A stretch of 64,000 nucleotides of DNA from Cladobotryum mycophilum. Its lineage: Eukaryota > Ascomycota > Sordariomycetes > Hypocreales > Hypocreaceae. The translations under genes and the position numbers were made by a program. Each line of letters starts with the position of its first letter. The first letter of the stretch is position 1. Of the stretch, positions 1 through 11,449 are shown one piece after another. A model generated the notes under the pieces. It searched no databases. It saw nothing but the letters and a program-made list of their open reading frames with translations, and had not been told where the DNA came from. The stretch spans positions 6,324,001 to 6,388,000 of the forward strand of contig CM071590.1 in the NCBI GenBank assembly GCA_036429605.1. Direction: 5' to 3'.

Positions 1-484
1 CCCGTTCGTCGCGGTTATCTTACATCCCTGATTCTCTGGACTCCGCCCCCTGCCTACTGGATACGCTGTGCCCGCCAGTTTCGCCAAAGACCTTGTCTAT
101 TTTCTTCTTTTTCAATCAGAGGTTGGTACTCGAATTGAGACGTGACAGATGTCAAGCCGAAGAGAGGAACCCAGCGGGTATTATTTTCGAAACATGACCT
201 TGGTGGATGAGTAAGGCGTAACCTCTTGACCAAGATATTATATCTATGGGGTGATACCCGGAATGATTACAACGCTGCGGTTTTGAACAGAAATAGCTAA
301 GCATTGATGGGCCTTTTTTTCTTTTTTCTTTTTCGTTTAATGATGAAAATGGACACGCATTCATATACGGCATAGAATCTGTCTCCACGGTCACGGATGA
401 TAAGTCTCATGCAACGGGATACCGCACGTAAAGAACAGACATTAAACACGCCTCATTTCAGTCATAATTCTCAAATATGAACAT
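1..484. other. Non-coding stretch at window start
   Basis: No reading frame here has protein-like composition. It is the 3' flank of the minus-strand SDR gene and contains an AT-rich, pyrimidine-rich segment around 310-340. Nothing else is recognised. Confidence 0.5.
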
Positions 485-1275
485 CTAAGATCGCTTGGAA
501 TCAGGGAAGTCGACGTATCCCTTGCCCGGAACAAAGGTGGCAAACCATGGAACCTCCTTCTTATCATCAGCCAGCTCTACATAGAATTCCGCAGCTGCAG
601 GTCCAGAAATAGCGTTGCCGACTGGGTCTCCTGTTTCAGTGCGCTCATCAGCAAAATAAAACCTGTAATGGATCGTGTTAGCTAGCTTTCGTCCCCAAAT
701 AAGAAAGGGAATGGCATTAAGCAGCCGTGAGTCTTACTTGTATCCCTTGTCCTTGTACAGCTGGGATGATGCGCCGATCCAGTAGCTGGCAGCGCTCTTT
801 CCAATGCCCAAGCTGGTGAAGAAGGGAACGGGCTTGGTAACGGCGGCAAGCAGGTTTCCCGTGTAGATGAAGACCTTGGGGGTATCCTTGGGCAGCGTAT
901 CGAAGCCCGCGACGGCCTGACCGGCCGCCACGTATGCGCTGGTGTGGTTCACTGCCAGGTCTGCGTCCAGGTCCTTGATGGGGATGCTGAAGTGGTTTTG
1001 CTGGTCGGCTGGCTGCGACACGGCCGCCGCATTATAGACTACGACGGAGGGGGGCCACCGAGTTTTGACTTGACGGTCTCGAAGATGGAGGGGATACTTG
1101 AGGGCTGGGTGAGGTCGCCCTTGAGGGTGAGGTAACCCTCGGGGGTGGTCTCGTTGTCGGCGGCGCTGCGGGAGACGAGAGCGATCTTGTAGCCTGCGGC
1201 CTTGAAGCCTTGGGCAATGTGCTGGCCAATGTTCTTGCCGGCGCCGAGGACGAGGAGGATCTTGGTGGCGGCCAT
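485..1275 (-). CDS. Atypical NAD(P)-binding short-chain dehydrogenase (one frame break)
   Basis: This is a Rossmann-fold SDR-like protein. The N-terminus MAATKILLVLGAGKNIG carries the glycine-rich dinucleotide motif, and a later VVVYNAAA segment matches the SDR NAG-type strand. The canonical YxxxK catalytic pair is not visible, as in several fungal SDR-like proteins of unknown substrate. Exon 1 is 1275-738. A 75-bp intron at 737-663 (GTAAGA...TACAG) is followed by exon 2, 662-485. The frame breaks inside exon 1 at a G6 run (1049-1054 on +). One extra base there joins the Rossmann start to the rest, giving about 238 aa, normal for the family. I read this as a likely sequence error, though a real frameshift is possible. 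It stands alone and substrate cannot be inferred. Confidence 0.75.
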
Positions 1276-3975
1276 TGTATCGACTTGGAATATACTATGA
1301 ATATGTTTCTGGGTGTTGTGTGGGTGTGTAATTGGAGTCGAGTATTGGCAATGACGGGAGATTATTATCTTACATGACCAAATGGCTCTCTCTCTCTATA
1401 TATATATAACATCTTCATCTAGATCTATCATACATAGGATCGAATGACGCTGACAAATTTTACCCCTCCCATTTATTTATATCGTTTCGATGCGTCCCAA
1501 CGTGTGTGTCCATCGTGTGCATGCAGTTACCGCGCGGGATTGCGTTCCCCGAATCCTATTATTAATGGTGTTTGCTTACCACTCATGTTAGTGTGTCATA
1601 AGTTGCTAGGCTGCGTGAGTCGTTTCCAGAGCTACCTTGACCTGAAGACATCAGTACCATGTCAAATCACGAATTTCGGTGTCACGGTCAATACACCGAG
1701 ATATGCAATAGTTGCCAGCTCTGATACTTGAGGTAAAGGTAAGTTAGTGAAGCATGTTTACCGAAATGTAAGGGAGACCTTTGAATTCTATTTCCTTGTG
1801 CTTGAACGAATTCAAACGTATGAATAATCAAACGCATGGATAATCAACTTGCAGTGAAGCTCGGGGTATTGAGGTAGGGTCGGTTCTTTGACAAGGCGAG
1901 GCCGAAGTTATCATTATTAATACAAATGGCAGGCAATATGAATGAAGGATTGTGTGTGATACAGCTAGCTAATGATTGGTTGCATATGAGTCACACTTTC
2001 AATAGCGAGATAGCAAGGATCCTTCGAGTCGTGAGATCCTCTATTGAGTACATATATGTGAGGGACTTGTAAATAGGACTGATCATACAATAGTGTCCTG
2101 ATGAGTATGATGACTGATTTCCTTCAATTCCCCATCATTATAACCGTAGTTAACATTTGAGATTGCTTAGTTTCTCAACTTGGATAACGAGCCAGTGATT
2201 CCCAAGCCTAGCCATCTGACATGTTCCATGATGGCTCTCGAATACCAGATCCTGTTGATTTGACCCTTTCCATCTCTATCCTTCATCTAGTTGAATTGAG
2301 AAGATTAAAATCTTTATATAAACATATCAGCTCGCATGGTAATTGGTGGGTGATCTCGAGGTGGTCTTGTGACTTCTAGAAAGACCAGATGATGCGGTAT
2401 AGGATCCTCCAGGGGATGCCAGGTTGGCTTATATATTCGCTAGATTCCTGAATCCATCGCAGGACCTCTTGGCTGGCCTTGCGCAGTCTCTTGGCCTATA
2501 TGGTTTGTTTTGGGCATCTGACTTTAATATCCAAGGTCTCTGGGGCGGCATTATTGTATTCGCGACCCATCACTCGAAGTCTTGTCCTTGAAGTCTTCTC
2601 TCTCATCCTCTTCGCGCATCATTTCGTCTTTTTGTAATCGGTTCGTGATGCTGCGATGGGCCCGTACCGCAGTGTTGCCAGTTTGTTTGACTTTGATCGT
2701 TCAGTGGGCCTTTGGAGTAGAACATGAGCGATGACTCTGCTACATAATAGAGAGGACCTTGAAAATAATAATAGAGACTAGGTGATGTAATGGCATACAT
2801 ATACGCGAGCTAAGGAGTTAACGCGGGTATTGTTGGGTCTCACTATTTTATGCTAGCACGATGATAACTGCCCAGTCGTATGTTTCATCTACCTTGATCA
2901 AGCTCGCACGGCCTGAATCGGACTTCGAACAGGGACTCAAAGGTAATTGTTGGCCAGTGTAGCTGAGCTACTGAGGAGGAGGTGGTAAGGAGGAGTTGCT
3001 CGAGCGCACAGAGATGAAGGGGATGCTTGGTTGATGAAATTGTAGAAAAGAGAATTGGTGGAAGGGAGGGGGTTTAAATAGATAAAAAGATGCATCATGG
3101 ATGGATCCTTCTAAAATTATTGGTCAAGAGTAGTTACTATTTAACAAGATGACAATGCGTTCGCAGTAACTGTTTGTCCATGTCTGATATGCAATCAACC
3201 GTTGCGTTGTTAGTAACATTAATTGACCTATGCTATTGTTCACAGTGTTGCTTGCTATAATTAATAATTTATACAAACGCTTCAATTACGGGTTATGACG
3301 TACTTTTCTATTGTCGTTTAACAACTATTGCTCTTGAAGATATTAACTGGTCTCCGGGTATTGGCATCTTGGGGTGAATGATGGTTTATAGTAGAGATGA
3401 AGTGCATGTTGACTTTCTAGTCTCGTGATGCCTTAGGATAACCCCCGGGGTGTTTCGTAAAGACATAGATGCGCCATTACACTGATATTGATCGAAGAAT
3501 GCGCTCTTGGATGCCATAGAAATAAACCATCTCTGACCCTACCATGTGAGCCCATGCTTATAAAGAGTCAAGTATATACGATATTGTGAGCTACCACAAA
3601 CAGGAAGAGGAGAGAATAAAAGTTGCACTGTTAAATAAGTCATTTACTAGAGGCAGAGGTTGACGACGCCATGAGCCAGCAACACGTCTCTGTTTGTTGG
3701 AGAATAACAAGAGTCACGATGTACTGTCAATCGGATTATCACCGTCAGTAGGGCAAGCTACGAGAGCGCCGATCTGAGGCATAAGGTTAGGTATGGCTGT
3801 TGATTACAAAGAGAAACTCTCATCATATAATAGCCACAGGAAGAAAAGCAGTTTAGCTGCTCGATGCATGCATGACTCAAGATCACGCTGGGCTATCTAG
3901 ACAACATATATCTTAATCGGCATATTGCCCCATGAAATCTTTTGGTGGAATCATGTACTTGCCGCTACACCCCAG
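1276..3975. other. 2.7-kb region without an intact gene
   Basis: The SDR promoter side has a CT-rich and TA-repeat tract near 1387-1408. The rest is mildly AT-rich with no long protein-like frame. Exon-like relics on the minus strand around 2375-2690 are described separately. No RNA gene was recognised. Confidence 0.5.
2375..2690 (-). pseudogene. Possible exon remnants of an unrecognised protein
   Basis: Two protein-like stretches lie on the minus strand. The upstream one (about 2690-2550) contains a charged segment reading DEMMREEDEREDFKDK. The downstream one (about 2490-2378) begins after a plausible intron acceptor (ATATAG) and includes SQEVLRWIQESSEYI, ending at a stop. Amphipathic, charged composition makes them look like true exons, but there is no start codon, no clear donor site and no family I can name. 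They could be the tail of a decayed gene (the charged part vaguely recalls a cytochrome P450 interior) or chance. Confidence 0.25.
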
Positions 3976-4532
3976 CTATTCGAGCGATTTGTGGATAGTT
4001 CCCCTGCGGAAAAGTACTTTCAACTCAGGGGTTGTAGTGCCACCATCGGTTATGGGCACATCGAGGGTAGTGCCATGGTAGCGGTTTGCCTTGCGGTGAT
4101 AGAGGAAATTCGCCGCAATTGAGTGTCCCAGGTCGTTCAGGTAGGTGGAGATGCCCGAGTTACGGCCAAGGGGGCCGGCGAGGATGCGGTCCTGGAGAGC
4201 GAGGAACTTGGCTTCAATCCCGACGGCGAGCCCGGCGACGCGATCCAGCGCTTCTTGGAGTGATAAGCCATGTTGGTCCATGAGGACGAAGACATAGTTT
4301 ATCTTCTCGCCGGACTCTACCTCTTTGGGGAAGGAGTACAAGTCATTGATCATGATCCAGTGGTCGATGGCACAGTTGCGCGCCGATGCCAGGTCACTAC
4401 CATCATGCAGCTCCTCCTCATGCAGCTCCTCCTCCAAGTTGATGCCGAGTGCGAGTTCGGAGAGCGTGAGGGAGCAGAAACCGAAAAGGTTGACTCGCCG
4501 GTACGGTGAGTATGCTCCGTAGGCCAGATTAT
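3976..4532 (-). pseudogene. Truncated class I terpene cyclase (C-terminal half only)
   Basis: The frame encodes the C-terminal part of a fungal class I terpene synthase. INDLYSFPKEVESGEK is the metal-binding NSE/DTE motif (NDxxSxxKE), and NRYHG further on fits the RY pair near the end of these enzymes. Class I cyclases ionise prenyl diphosphates using an upstream DDxxD/E motif plus the NSE triad. The open frame starts at an in-frame TAG near 4533 with no ATG, and nothing in 4540-5000 on this strand encodes the aspartate-rich half. About 185 of a typical 320-400 residues remain. A duplicated 15-nt unit gives EEELHEEELH just before the motif, where family members have no repeat. An inactive relic is the best reading. 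An unrecognised upstream exon is less likely. Confidence 0.7.
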
Positions 4533-5368
4533 CCCAAATCTACTTGGATCATACGGCGGTTATAGATATGTATGCACCCTTCGCTCACATACGCCCGTTG
4601 CTTTGCTTGAATGACGTGTGTTCCATGATGCAAATGGACATTGGCCCGGACTTTTTATGCACGTTCAGGTATTACGTCTCCTTTTCCAACGCTATACTAA
4701 CCTCCATGAGACTACCGTTGGCTTGCTGGGTAGTAATATGGCTATGCCCGAGACATAATATTTATGTCGACATAGACTACTTAGGTAGGCTAGGCTTTTG
4801 TCTAAAGAGAGCTTGCATTGCTGATGGATATCAAATATCTAGCACAATGAAGAAAAACGATGCCTTGAAACTGAGCGCAGTCGAGCCCATGGATGGCGAA
4901 TGATAGAAATAAGATACAAAAACCCGAGTACCGCATAATTAATATGCAATTTGACATTACAGACGGTTCCTATTCATATATCTTCTGTTCTTGGGGCTGT
5001 AGTGCTAGTAGTTCACTGACAAGCCTTCTTGATACTATGAATGCATATATTTGAGAGAGGATTCCCGGTCAATTGCTCTACCCCTTGGTTTAGTGTGTGG
5101 GCATTGCTGGGGTCCCGTTCTCGCTGCCTCCATTGATTAACATGCACCAACCCCTCCATCTACCCATGTATGGCCCAGTATGGATGGGTCTCTGTTCCAG
5201 TCCCATGCCCATTCCTACGCGGCCTGCATAGGTAAGGCAACACCCGCACGCATCTAACCCAGAGTAGGCAGAGGCCGATGAAGGGAAAAGCAATGTAATG
5301 CCACATGTTTTGCTTTTTATCCTAGCTCAACCGACGCCCCCGCTCAACTACAACGGGACATCATCATC
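4533..5368. other. Intergenic: terpene-cyclase relic to aldehyde dehydrogenase
   Basis: No convincing gene. The 119-codon plus frame at 4544-4903 has no family features. The stretch just before 5369 is the promoter and leader of the aldehyde dehydrogenase, with a CATCATCAT run directly before its ATG. Confidence 0.5.
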
Positions 5369-6972
5369 ATGACTCTCATTGTGCCCTCTTGGATCAACGG
5401 CGTCGAGCAGACCCATTCTACGACTTTCCCAGTCGTTGCACCTTCAACAGGCCAAGTGTGCTTGGAAGCCGCTTCTGCGACACCTGAAGATGCTGTCGCT
5501 GCGACCGAGTCTGCGGCAGCGGCATGGCCCGCCTGGAGGGCAACTAAACCGATGGAACGCCAGACCATTTTGTTCAAAGCTGCTGCGCTGATGGAGGAGC
5601 GTATTGACGAGCTGGCCGGCTACATGCGGACCGAGATGGGAGCGGATGCTTTCGCTTCTGGTGGTTTTGTGCTTCCCATGGCCATCGCCATGTTGCGCGA
5701 CATTGCTGGGCGTACCACGGCTGTCTGTGGTAGTGTTCCCTCCGTCCAGACCGCGAGGCAAAGCGCCATGGTGTGGAAAGAGCCGTATGGAGTGATTCTC
5801 GGAATTGTGCCTTGGTGAGCTGTGGTGCTACCGATACTGGACGTGTTTAACAAATTGCTGAGAAATGGATGTCTTTGATAATAGGAACGCTCCCTATGTG
5901 TTTGGTGTCCGCTCTGCCGCAACGGCCATTGCGACGGGTAACACGACTGTACTTAAAGCTTCGGAGATGACGCCGGGATGCTACTGGGCGTTGGGCAAGA
6001 TCTTTCACGATGCAGGCGTGCCTCCCGGTGTCGTAAACATCATCTCCTGCCCGCCATCCGCTGCGGCTGAGCTCGCACAAGTCATGGTCGAGCATCCTGC
6101 AGTCAAGAAGATCAACTTCACCGGCAGCACGGCTGTGGGGAGAAAGATAGCCCGTCTCTGCAGCGACAACCTCAAGCCGGTTCTTCTGGAGCTTGGGGGT
6201 AAGAACAGTGCTATAGTATTGCCTGACGCGGATCTGGAAAAGGCTGCAAAGGCTTGCCTTTCGGGAGGATTTGCCAACGTAAGAGAGCTGTCCTCATTTC
6301 TAAAAGCAGTCACTGACATTCTACAACAATAGGCCGGTCAAATTTGCATGTCTACCGATCGCATCATCGTTCACGCCGATATCGTGTCCAAATTCCTCAG
6401 TGTACTCAAACAGGTTCTCGCAGTTCTCCAGGACAGAAGCACTTCTCTCCCCATTGTTGTCTCTTCCAGCTCAGCAACACGTCTTAGTTCCATTCTTGAA
6501 GATGCGCAAGCCAAAGGAGCCAGTCTCGTCAGTGGCGGTCCCCCTCCGCCTGGTGATGCTGCCCATTTTATCCCTACAGTGGTTGGCGGCCTCTCCAAAG
6601 AGATGGATGCTTGGAAAGAAGAGAACTTTGGGCCGCTAATCGGCTACGTAACCGTCAATAGCGAAGATGAGGCAGTCGAGATTGCGAATAGCTCTGGCTA
6701 CGGATTATCGGCATCTGTCTTTACAAAAGACCTTCGCAAGGGGTTCGCTTTGGCCAAGAGGCTTGAAGTTGGGTATGTAATCTGCTCCCACAATCTTGTG
6801 TACTTTAACTGACGGTAAATATTACAGCGCGGTTCACATCAATAGCATGACAGTTCAAGATGAGCCGAATTTGCCGTTTGGCGGAATCAATCGCAGCGGC
6901 TGGGGGCGCTTCAACGCTGCTGAGGGCATGGATGAGTTTTTGTACACAAAGTCTGTGACATGGGACGACTAA
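5369..6972 (+). CDS. NAD(P)-dependent aldehyde dehydrogenase (vanillin/salicylaldehyde dehydrogenase type)
   Basis: It oxidises an aldehyde to the acid. The architecture and the SxxAWPxWRxTKPxER start region resemble fungal vanillin/salicylaldehyde dehydrogenases. Four exons are 5369-5814, 5885-6278, 6333-6772 and 6828-6972, with introns of 70, 54 and 55 bp and consistent phases, giving 474 aa. Visible motifs in order are VPWNAP (oxyanion Asn, split by intron 1), FTGSTAVG (NAD-binding loop), LELGGK (general-base Glu), AGQIC (catalytic Cys, at the start of exon 3) and NFGP, then LPFGGINRSGWGRF near the C-terminus. There is no signal peptide, so it is probably cytosolic. All catalytic residues are intact, unlike the neighbouring terpene-cyclase relic. 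The exact aldehyde is not deducible. The aromatic preference is inferred from family resemblance. Confidence 0.9.
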
Positions 6973-8728
6973 TTAGGCACAGTCACTTCTTGCAGAACTA
7001 TGTGTATACATGAATGATTTGAGTCGCAAAAAGCGATCAAGATATCTTCTAACCTGGCATTCTAGATGCTTGTTACCACACACTCGATTTGCTCCCTGCT
7101 GTGCATCACTCTCCTCGTCCCTATTGCCACCCATGACTTTGCAGGTCTTGAGGTCATTGCGAATGCCGTCTTAACTGTATGTGATAGTTGAGGTATATGG
7201 AGATGATAGATGGCTTCATTGTCGAAAAGCTGCCTATTATTCAACCATTGGTCTTCGTTGTCTTAAATGCTGAAAGAGGGCTCCGAGTTCTGTCGTTGCG
7301 GCGTAGAGTCACATCAAACAACTGTTGATTGAACCACATTCCTCCAACTGATTCACGTGTGCGGGGGATCTTATATCGTCAATCTTTCTTTCTTCAGTAT
7401 TGTGAAAGTATCAAGTCCTGGAGAAAGCACTAATAAAGCATTTAGGGAGATATGTTAAAGAGATGTACGTGTCTACTTTGTTCCTGGGTGCATCTGAGGT
7501 TGATCGCATTTTCATTCCTGTGAAAGCAACAATGATGATAGAAAGCCTGCGGAGCGCATATTTATTCAATACTCTGTAAGACTAGGATTTATCCACTGTA
7601 CTGTAAGACACCATCAACATATCTCCTCTCCTCTAGTCTATCCTGTTAGACGTAAGACTTCTTCCAACACCCACTCAGGGCCCTACCCGGGACCTCTCAA
7701 AGAGTAATAACCAATCATAGGACCATTTGATCATGATCTTGTTATAAACTGAGCCCATTTATACTGCCAAAAAGAAAGTCATCGTTGAATCTTCAGAAGC
7801 TCCATGAACCGTGATTGTGATTGATGATGATCTAGCTCAGCTAAGTTAACTGCTAAGCCCACTTAGTCTCAGCAAAAGGGGTTTACCGGCTCTTCTTCAA
7901 AGAGTGTGATAACTGCGCATAAAAGCGCTTGCACTCTCGAATGGAATATAGGAATCGACGCGTAGCCTATCATTTACTTTCTTCTGCCTCGGAAAGACGC
8001 CTCAATGTGATTCATCAAACACCCATGTTGATCCTACATTTTCTCAGACGCGAGGAGAAAGATAAGACCTGCCGGATGCATTGGATACGAGTTTGAAGCC
8101 CCAACAAGATACCTGCCAGCAGATTATTTGAAATGCACCTCGGCCTAATAGCTACATAGCTATTGCCTCCCAAATTACCCAATTAGAACTGAATTTTCTT
8201 GATGCCACACTCGAGGGTTTGATGCCTAAGCCTTGGCTTTCAAGTTACGCATTATTGCTCGTTCCATAAGTGGCCAGTCAACTGCCGGGTGGGTCGATGG
8301 AGAAGGGCCCCTGTCCACAAGAGCATCGGGATTGATCGCTTCGGTGTAAGCAGCCCTGCAGAAGAGTGACTTGTCAAATATGATACATGTGGAATCAACT
8401 GTGGGATTTGCAGAACACCTTCAATAGATGCTTGAGTTGGTCACGACGCCCAGTGCATTTGCGAGGCTGGTCTCGTGCCTGTAGGGTCGCATGAAGGTTC
8501 TCAATGAATATGGATATGCTGACGTGTGCTGCATGGATAGGTTAGAACAACGCGTTTGACAGGGGCTTGGTTGTTGATTCGCCTCGACCGCGATGCCCAA
8601 ATTGCGGCTCAAAAGAGGTCAGCCTTGGATGCAGATATATATCCTTCCATATAGAAGTCTAGTCAACGACCAAGAAACAAGAGTCAAAGTCATTCATTCC
8701 AACAGCTGCTCATCCTAAAACGTCCAAC
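6973..8728. other. Intergenic region including the duplicated 5' flank of paralogue A
   Basis: 7000-7840 holds no recognised feature. From about 7845 to 8380 the sequence is recognisably similar to 10806-11150 upstream of paralogue B, so this is the promoter part of a tandem duplication. Confidence 0.6.
8335..8353 (+). promoter_or_regulatory. Conserved block upstream of membrane paralogue A
   Basis: ATCGCTTCGGTGTAAGCAG, 394 bp before the start codon, is almost identical to the block at 11100-11118 upstream of paralogue B, inside flanks that have otherwise diverged. Either a retained regulatory site or slow-diverging duplicate DNA. Confidence 0.35.
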
Positions 8729-10347
8729 ATGGTGAACTTTACCACGTTTCACCCCAACTGTACACTCCCTGATGGCAGCCCTACTGGCTTTGTCAGTTCG
8801 CCAAACGTCCGAACAACCATGCAGGTTGTTTGGAGTTGTCTCAGTGTCCTGCTTCTCTGCACATACTCCATCCTTCATCTCAATGTCCCTCCTGACTTTA
8901 TTATACCCCCTGATTCTATGTTCCCCCTCAAACCCAACCCCCCAAATCTATCTGCTTTCTCGATTCCGAGCACTATCAAAAATTCCATAAAAAATGTTGG
9001 ATACTCGCCCGAAAAGTCTTTTGGGGGGACTTTATGCTTTTCGCCCCCGAGTTTCTTATTTTCTTTATAGCCAAGAAGTTGTTTGGCACGCGTTATAACA
9101 GCGAGAAGTTGAAGAAGCAGGCATACAGCGATGGAGTGCCGTGGAGTTTAACGCATACAATGCTGGTGGATATGGGAGGCATCGCCATTTGTTTCCCAGG
9201 CAGCAGAAGAAGCTCGAGGGAGGAGACCCTCGAAGAGACAAAGTCACGGCCATTCATTAAGGACCCTAATTCCCCTCATTTTCGGACAGCGCTCCCTGCT
9301 TTCATTAAAGACTATGTCAAGGTGCAGAAGCGTTGGTTTGGTGGGTGCACAATCCCATGGGAGCCGTACGAGGCGCACTTTGAAAACGCTACTAAGACCT
9401 TGCGTGCCTTGAAAAATGAGAAGGAGGAGCTATTGACCTGGGAGGTGGAGAATATTGCCACACTATCTGGAAGTGTGTGGATACTGGACGCAAAACAACT
9501 GCTTATCGCACGGAAATACGGTATTATCAAGAAGATGCCAAAGATTAATAAAGCTGAGATTGACGACAAGAGTAAGTCGAATACTCTAGTCAAGTTTCTG
9601 GCTATTATCCAGGTACTCTGGCTCGTCGTACAACTCATCGCCCGAAAGATTAACAGTCTGCCATCTATACCCCTAGAAATCAGCACCGTTGCCTTCTCCG
9701 TTTCTGCATTTATTCTATATATTATAGAGTGGGACAAACCCAAGGAAGTCTATGTTCCCTTCTACATCGATGCGGATGTGTCATCTGTTTCCTTGGAAGC
9801 TTTCAAAGCCATCAACAATGCAGCACCCTTCGTGTATCCTCGAACACAAATTATGCTATTATACAGAAACTACTTCATTCCCACATGTACCTTTCATGAG
9901 ATCTACGGAGAGAAGGTGGAGGCTGAATTGAAATTGAAAGAGTCCGACTCAGCGTTAAAGGAGGCCGAAAATCAGTTGAAGAAGGCCGACATACGCACGT
10001 TTCTGATCGCAATCGTCACGATCCTCACATTTGGAGGGATTCATCTCCTTGCATGGGACGCCGAATTCCCAAATCCAGTTGAACAGTTGCTTTGGAAAAT
10101 TTGCGCAATTATAAACATCGCCATATCCTTGGTGTATACTGCCTGCCATGCCTTTTTCATGGGAAAGTCTCCCAAGTCTTTGAAGAGATCAACAGTATGG
10201 AAACTGACGATAGCTATGACTGCCGCTGGCGCCGTCTACATTTTGGCTCGAGTCTATCTGATCGTCGAGAGCTTTAGATCTCTCTATTACCTACACCCAA
10301 GGGCTTTTATCTCAACCTGGACTGATAACATGCCATACGTGGCATGA
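8729..10347 (+). CDS. Multi-pass membrane protein, paralogue A (one frame break)
   Basis: Fungal membrane protein of unknown function, of the type whose N-terminus carries a WSCLSVxLLCTxSILHLNVP signature. Hydrophobic segments occur near residues 30-50, then in the second half (FLAIIQVLWLVVQLIA, ISTVAFSVSAFILYI, FLIAIVTILTFGGIHLLAW, ICAIINIAISLVYTA, VYILARVYLI), about six or seven helices. A charged, coiled-coil-like stretch precedes the last three. The N-terminal part (8729-) and the main part are in different frames. Alignment to paralogue B shows the switch lies upstream of about 8990. One extra base in a C run (C5 at 8923-8927 or C6 at 8938-8943) resolves it, giving 539 aa against 527 for paralogue B. 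No reaction or substrate can be assigned. Confidence 0.75.
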
Positions 10348-11449
10348 TTCCTGGAACTGCCTTTGGCTTTTCTATGAATGGGCAATCGCCTTTGAGAATT
10401 TTCTTTTTCGGATCTGATTCTCTATGTAACGGCAACCAAAATGAGGGACTTGCCTGGAAAATACTTGAACAAGAAATTACTCAAGTCAAATGTATTAGCT
10501 GAGCTTCCAACTGTGGACGTGGTAAATTTGTCAGTTATAATAGTCCTCACAACCAAATCCAATGCCATTTCTCCAGACAGTATACATGCGGCAACAGCTA
10601 TTACACATGAACATCACCATTCTCATCATCAGTACTCTGCAGAATCTTGTGGAATGTCGTAGTTGATCCGAAAGAGATGACCGTCTATACATATCATCGG
10701 GAGACCAAGGGCAAGAGGAGTTAACGGGAATAAGGGCATTCTATAGGTAGGAATATGAGCCTTATCAGCGCTTAAAACTGTCTTCTGTCCAGAGTATTTA
10801 CCTAGAAGTTAACTACTCGGCCTACTGACGCTCATCAAGACCCCAACAAGATGCTCTCGGTGCCCTATGAAATGCGTCCCGGCCTAGAAGCCGCATAACC
10901 ACTGCCTCCTTGATTTCAGTATCCATTCTATGGTTGCTTCAGTGCTGCTTCAGTGTTGTGCTGGAAGTTTGCTGCCTAAGGCTTAGTCTTCAAGTTGCAT
11001 TGCATATATGACGACCCCATTTCCGTTCCATAGGTGGTGGTCCATTCAAATGTCGAGTGGGCTCGGTGGAGACCGTTATCCACATGAATCTCGGGATTCA
11101 TCGCTTCGGTGTAAACAGTCTGCAGATGAGTCTTCTAAAATGACTTATCATGTCGGACATCGGTGGAGCTTACATATTACCCTACATAGCATTATTGCCA
11201 AATAAATTGTCTAAAGTTATATGTGAATGTAACACTCGATAAAGGCTGCGAATTAAAATCATACGCAGATACACATTGTAGGCTGGCCGGTTTGGTCAAG
11301 ATGCCCAACGAGGCAAACGAGGTAACCTACTGAGACGTTTGCAGATGGCTGCAATACATAAAGCCGTAGCTCCCTCCTCATGAATGGAAATGAAGCATTC
11401 GTGTTATCACATCAAGATTCATATCCATCTTATATACAAATCTTCAAAC
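10348..11449. other. Intergenic region between the tandem paralogues
   Basis: It contains the 3' flank of paralogue A (10560-10655 resembles 13315-13400 after paralogue B) and the 5' flank of paralogue B (about 10806-11150 resembles 7845-8380). It therefore includes the junction of a tandem duplication. No gene seen. Confidence 0.6.
11100..11118 (+). promoter_or_regulatory. Conserved block upstream of membrane paralogue B
   Basis: ATCGCTTCGGTGTAAACAG lies 350 bp before the start codon and is the counterpart of the block at 8335-8353, differing at one position. See the paralogue A entry for the alternative explanation. Confidence 0.35.

Noticed and set aside
1444..1731. 95-codon plus-strand frame
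   Set aside because: No family features, no splice partners, composition as expected by chance.
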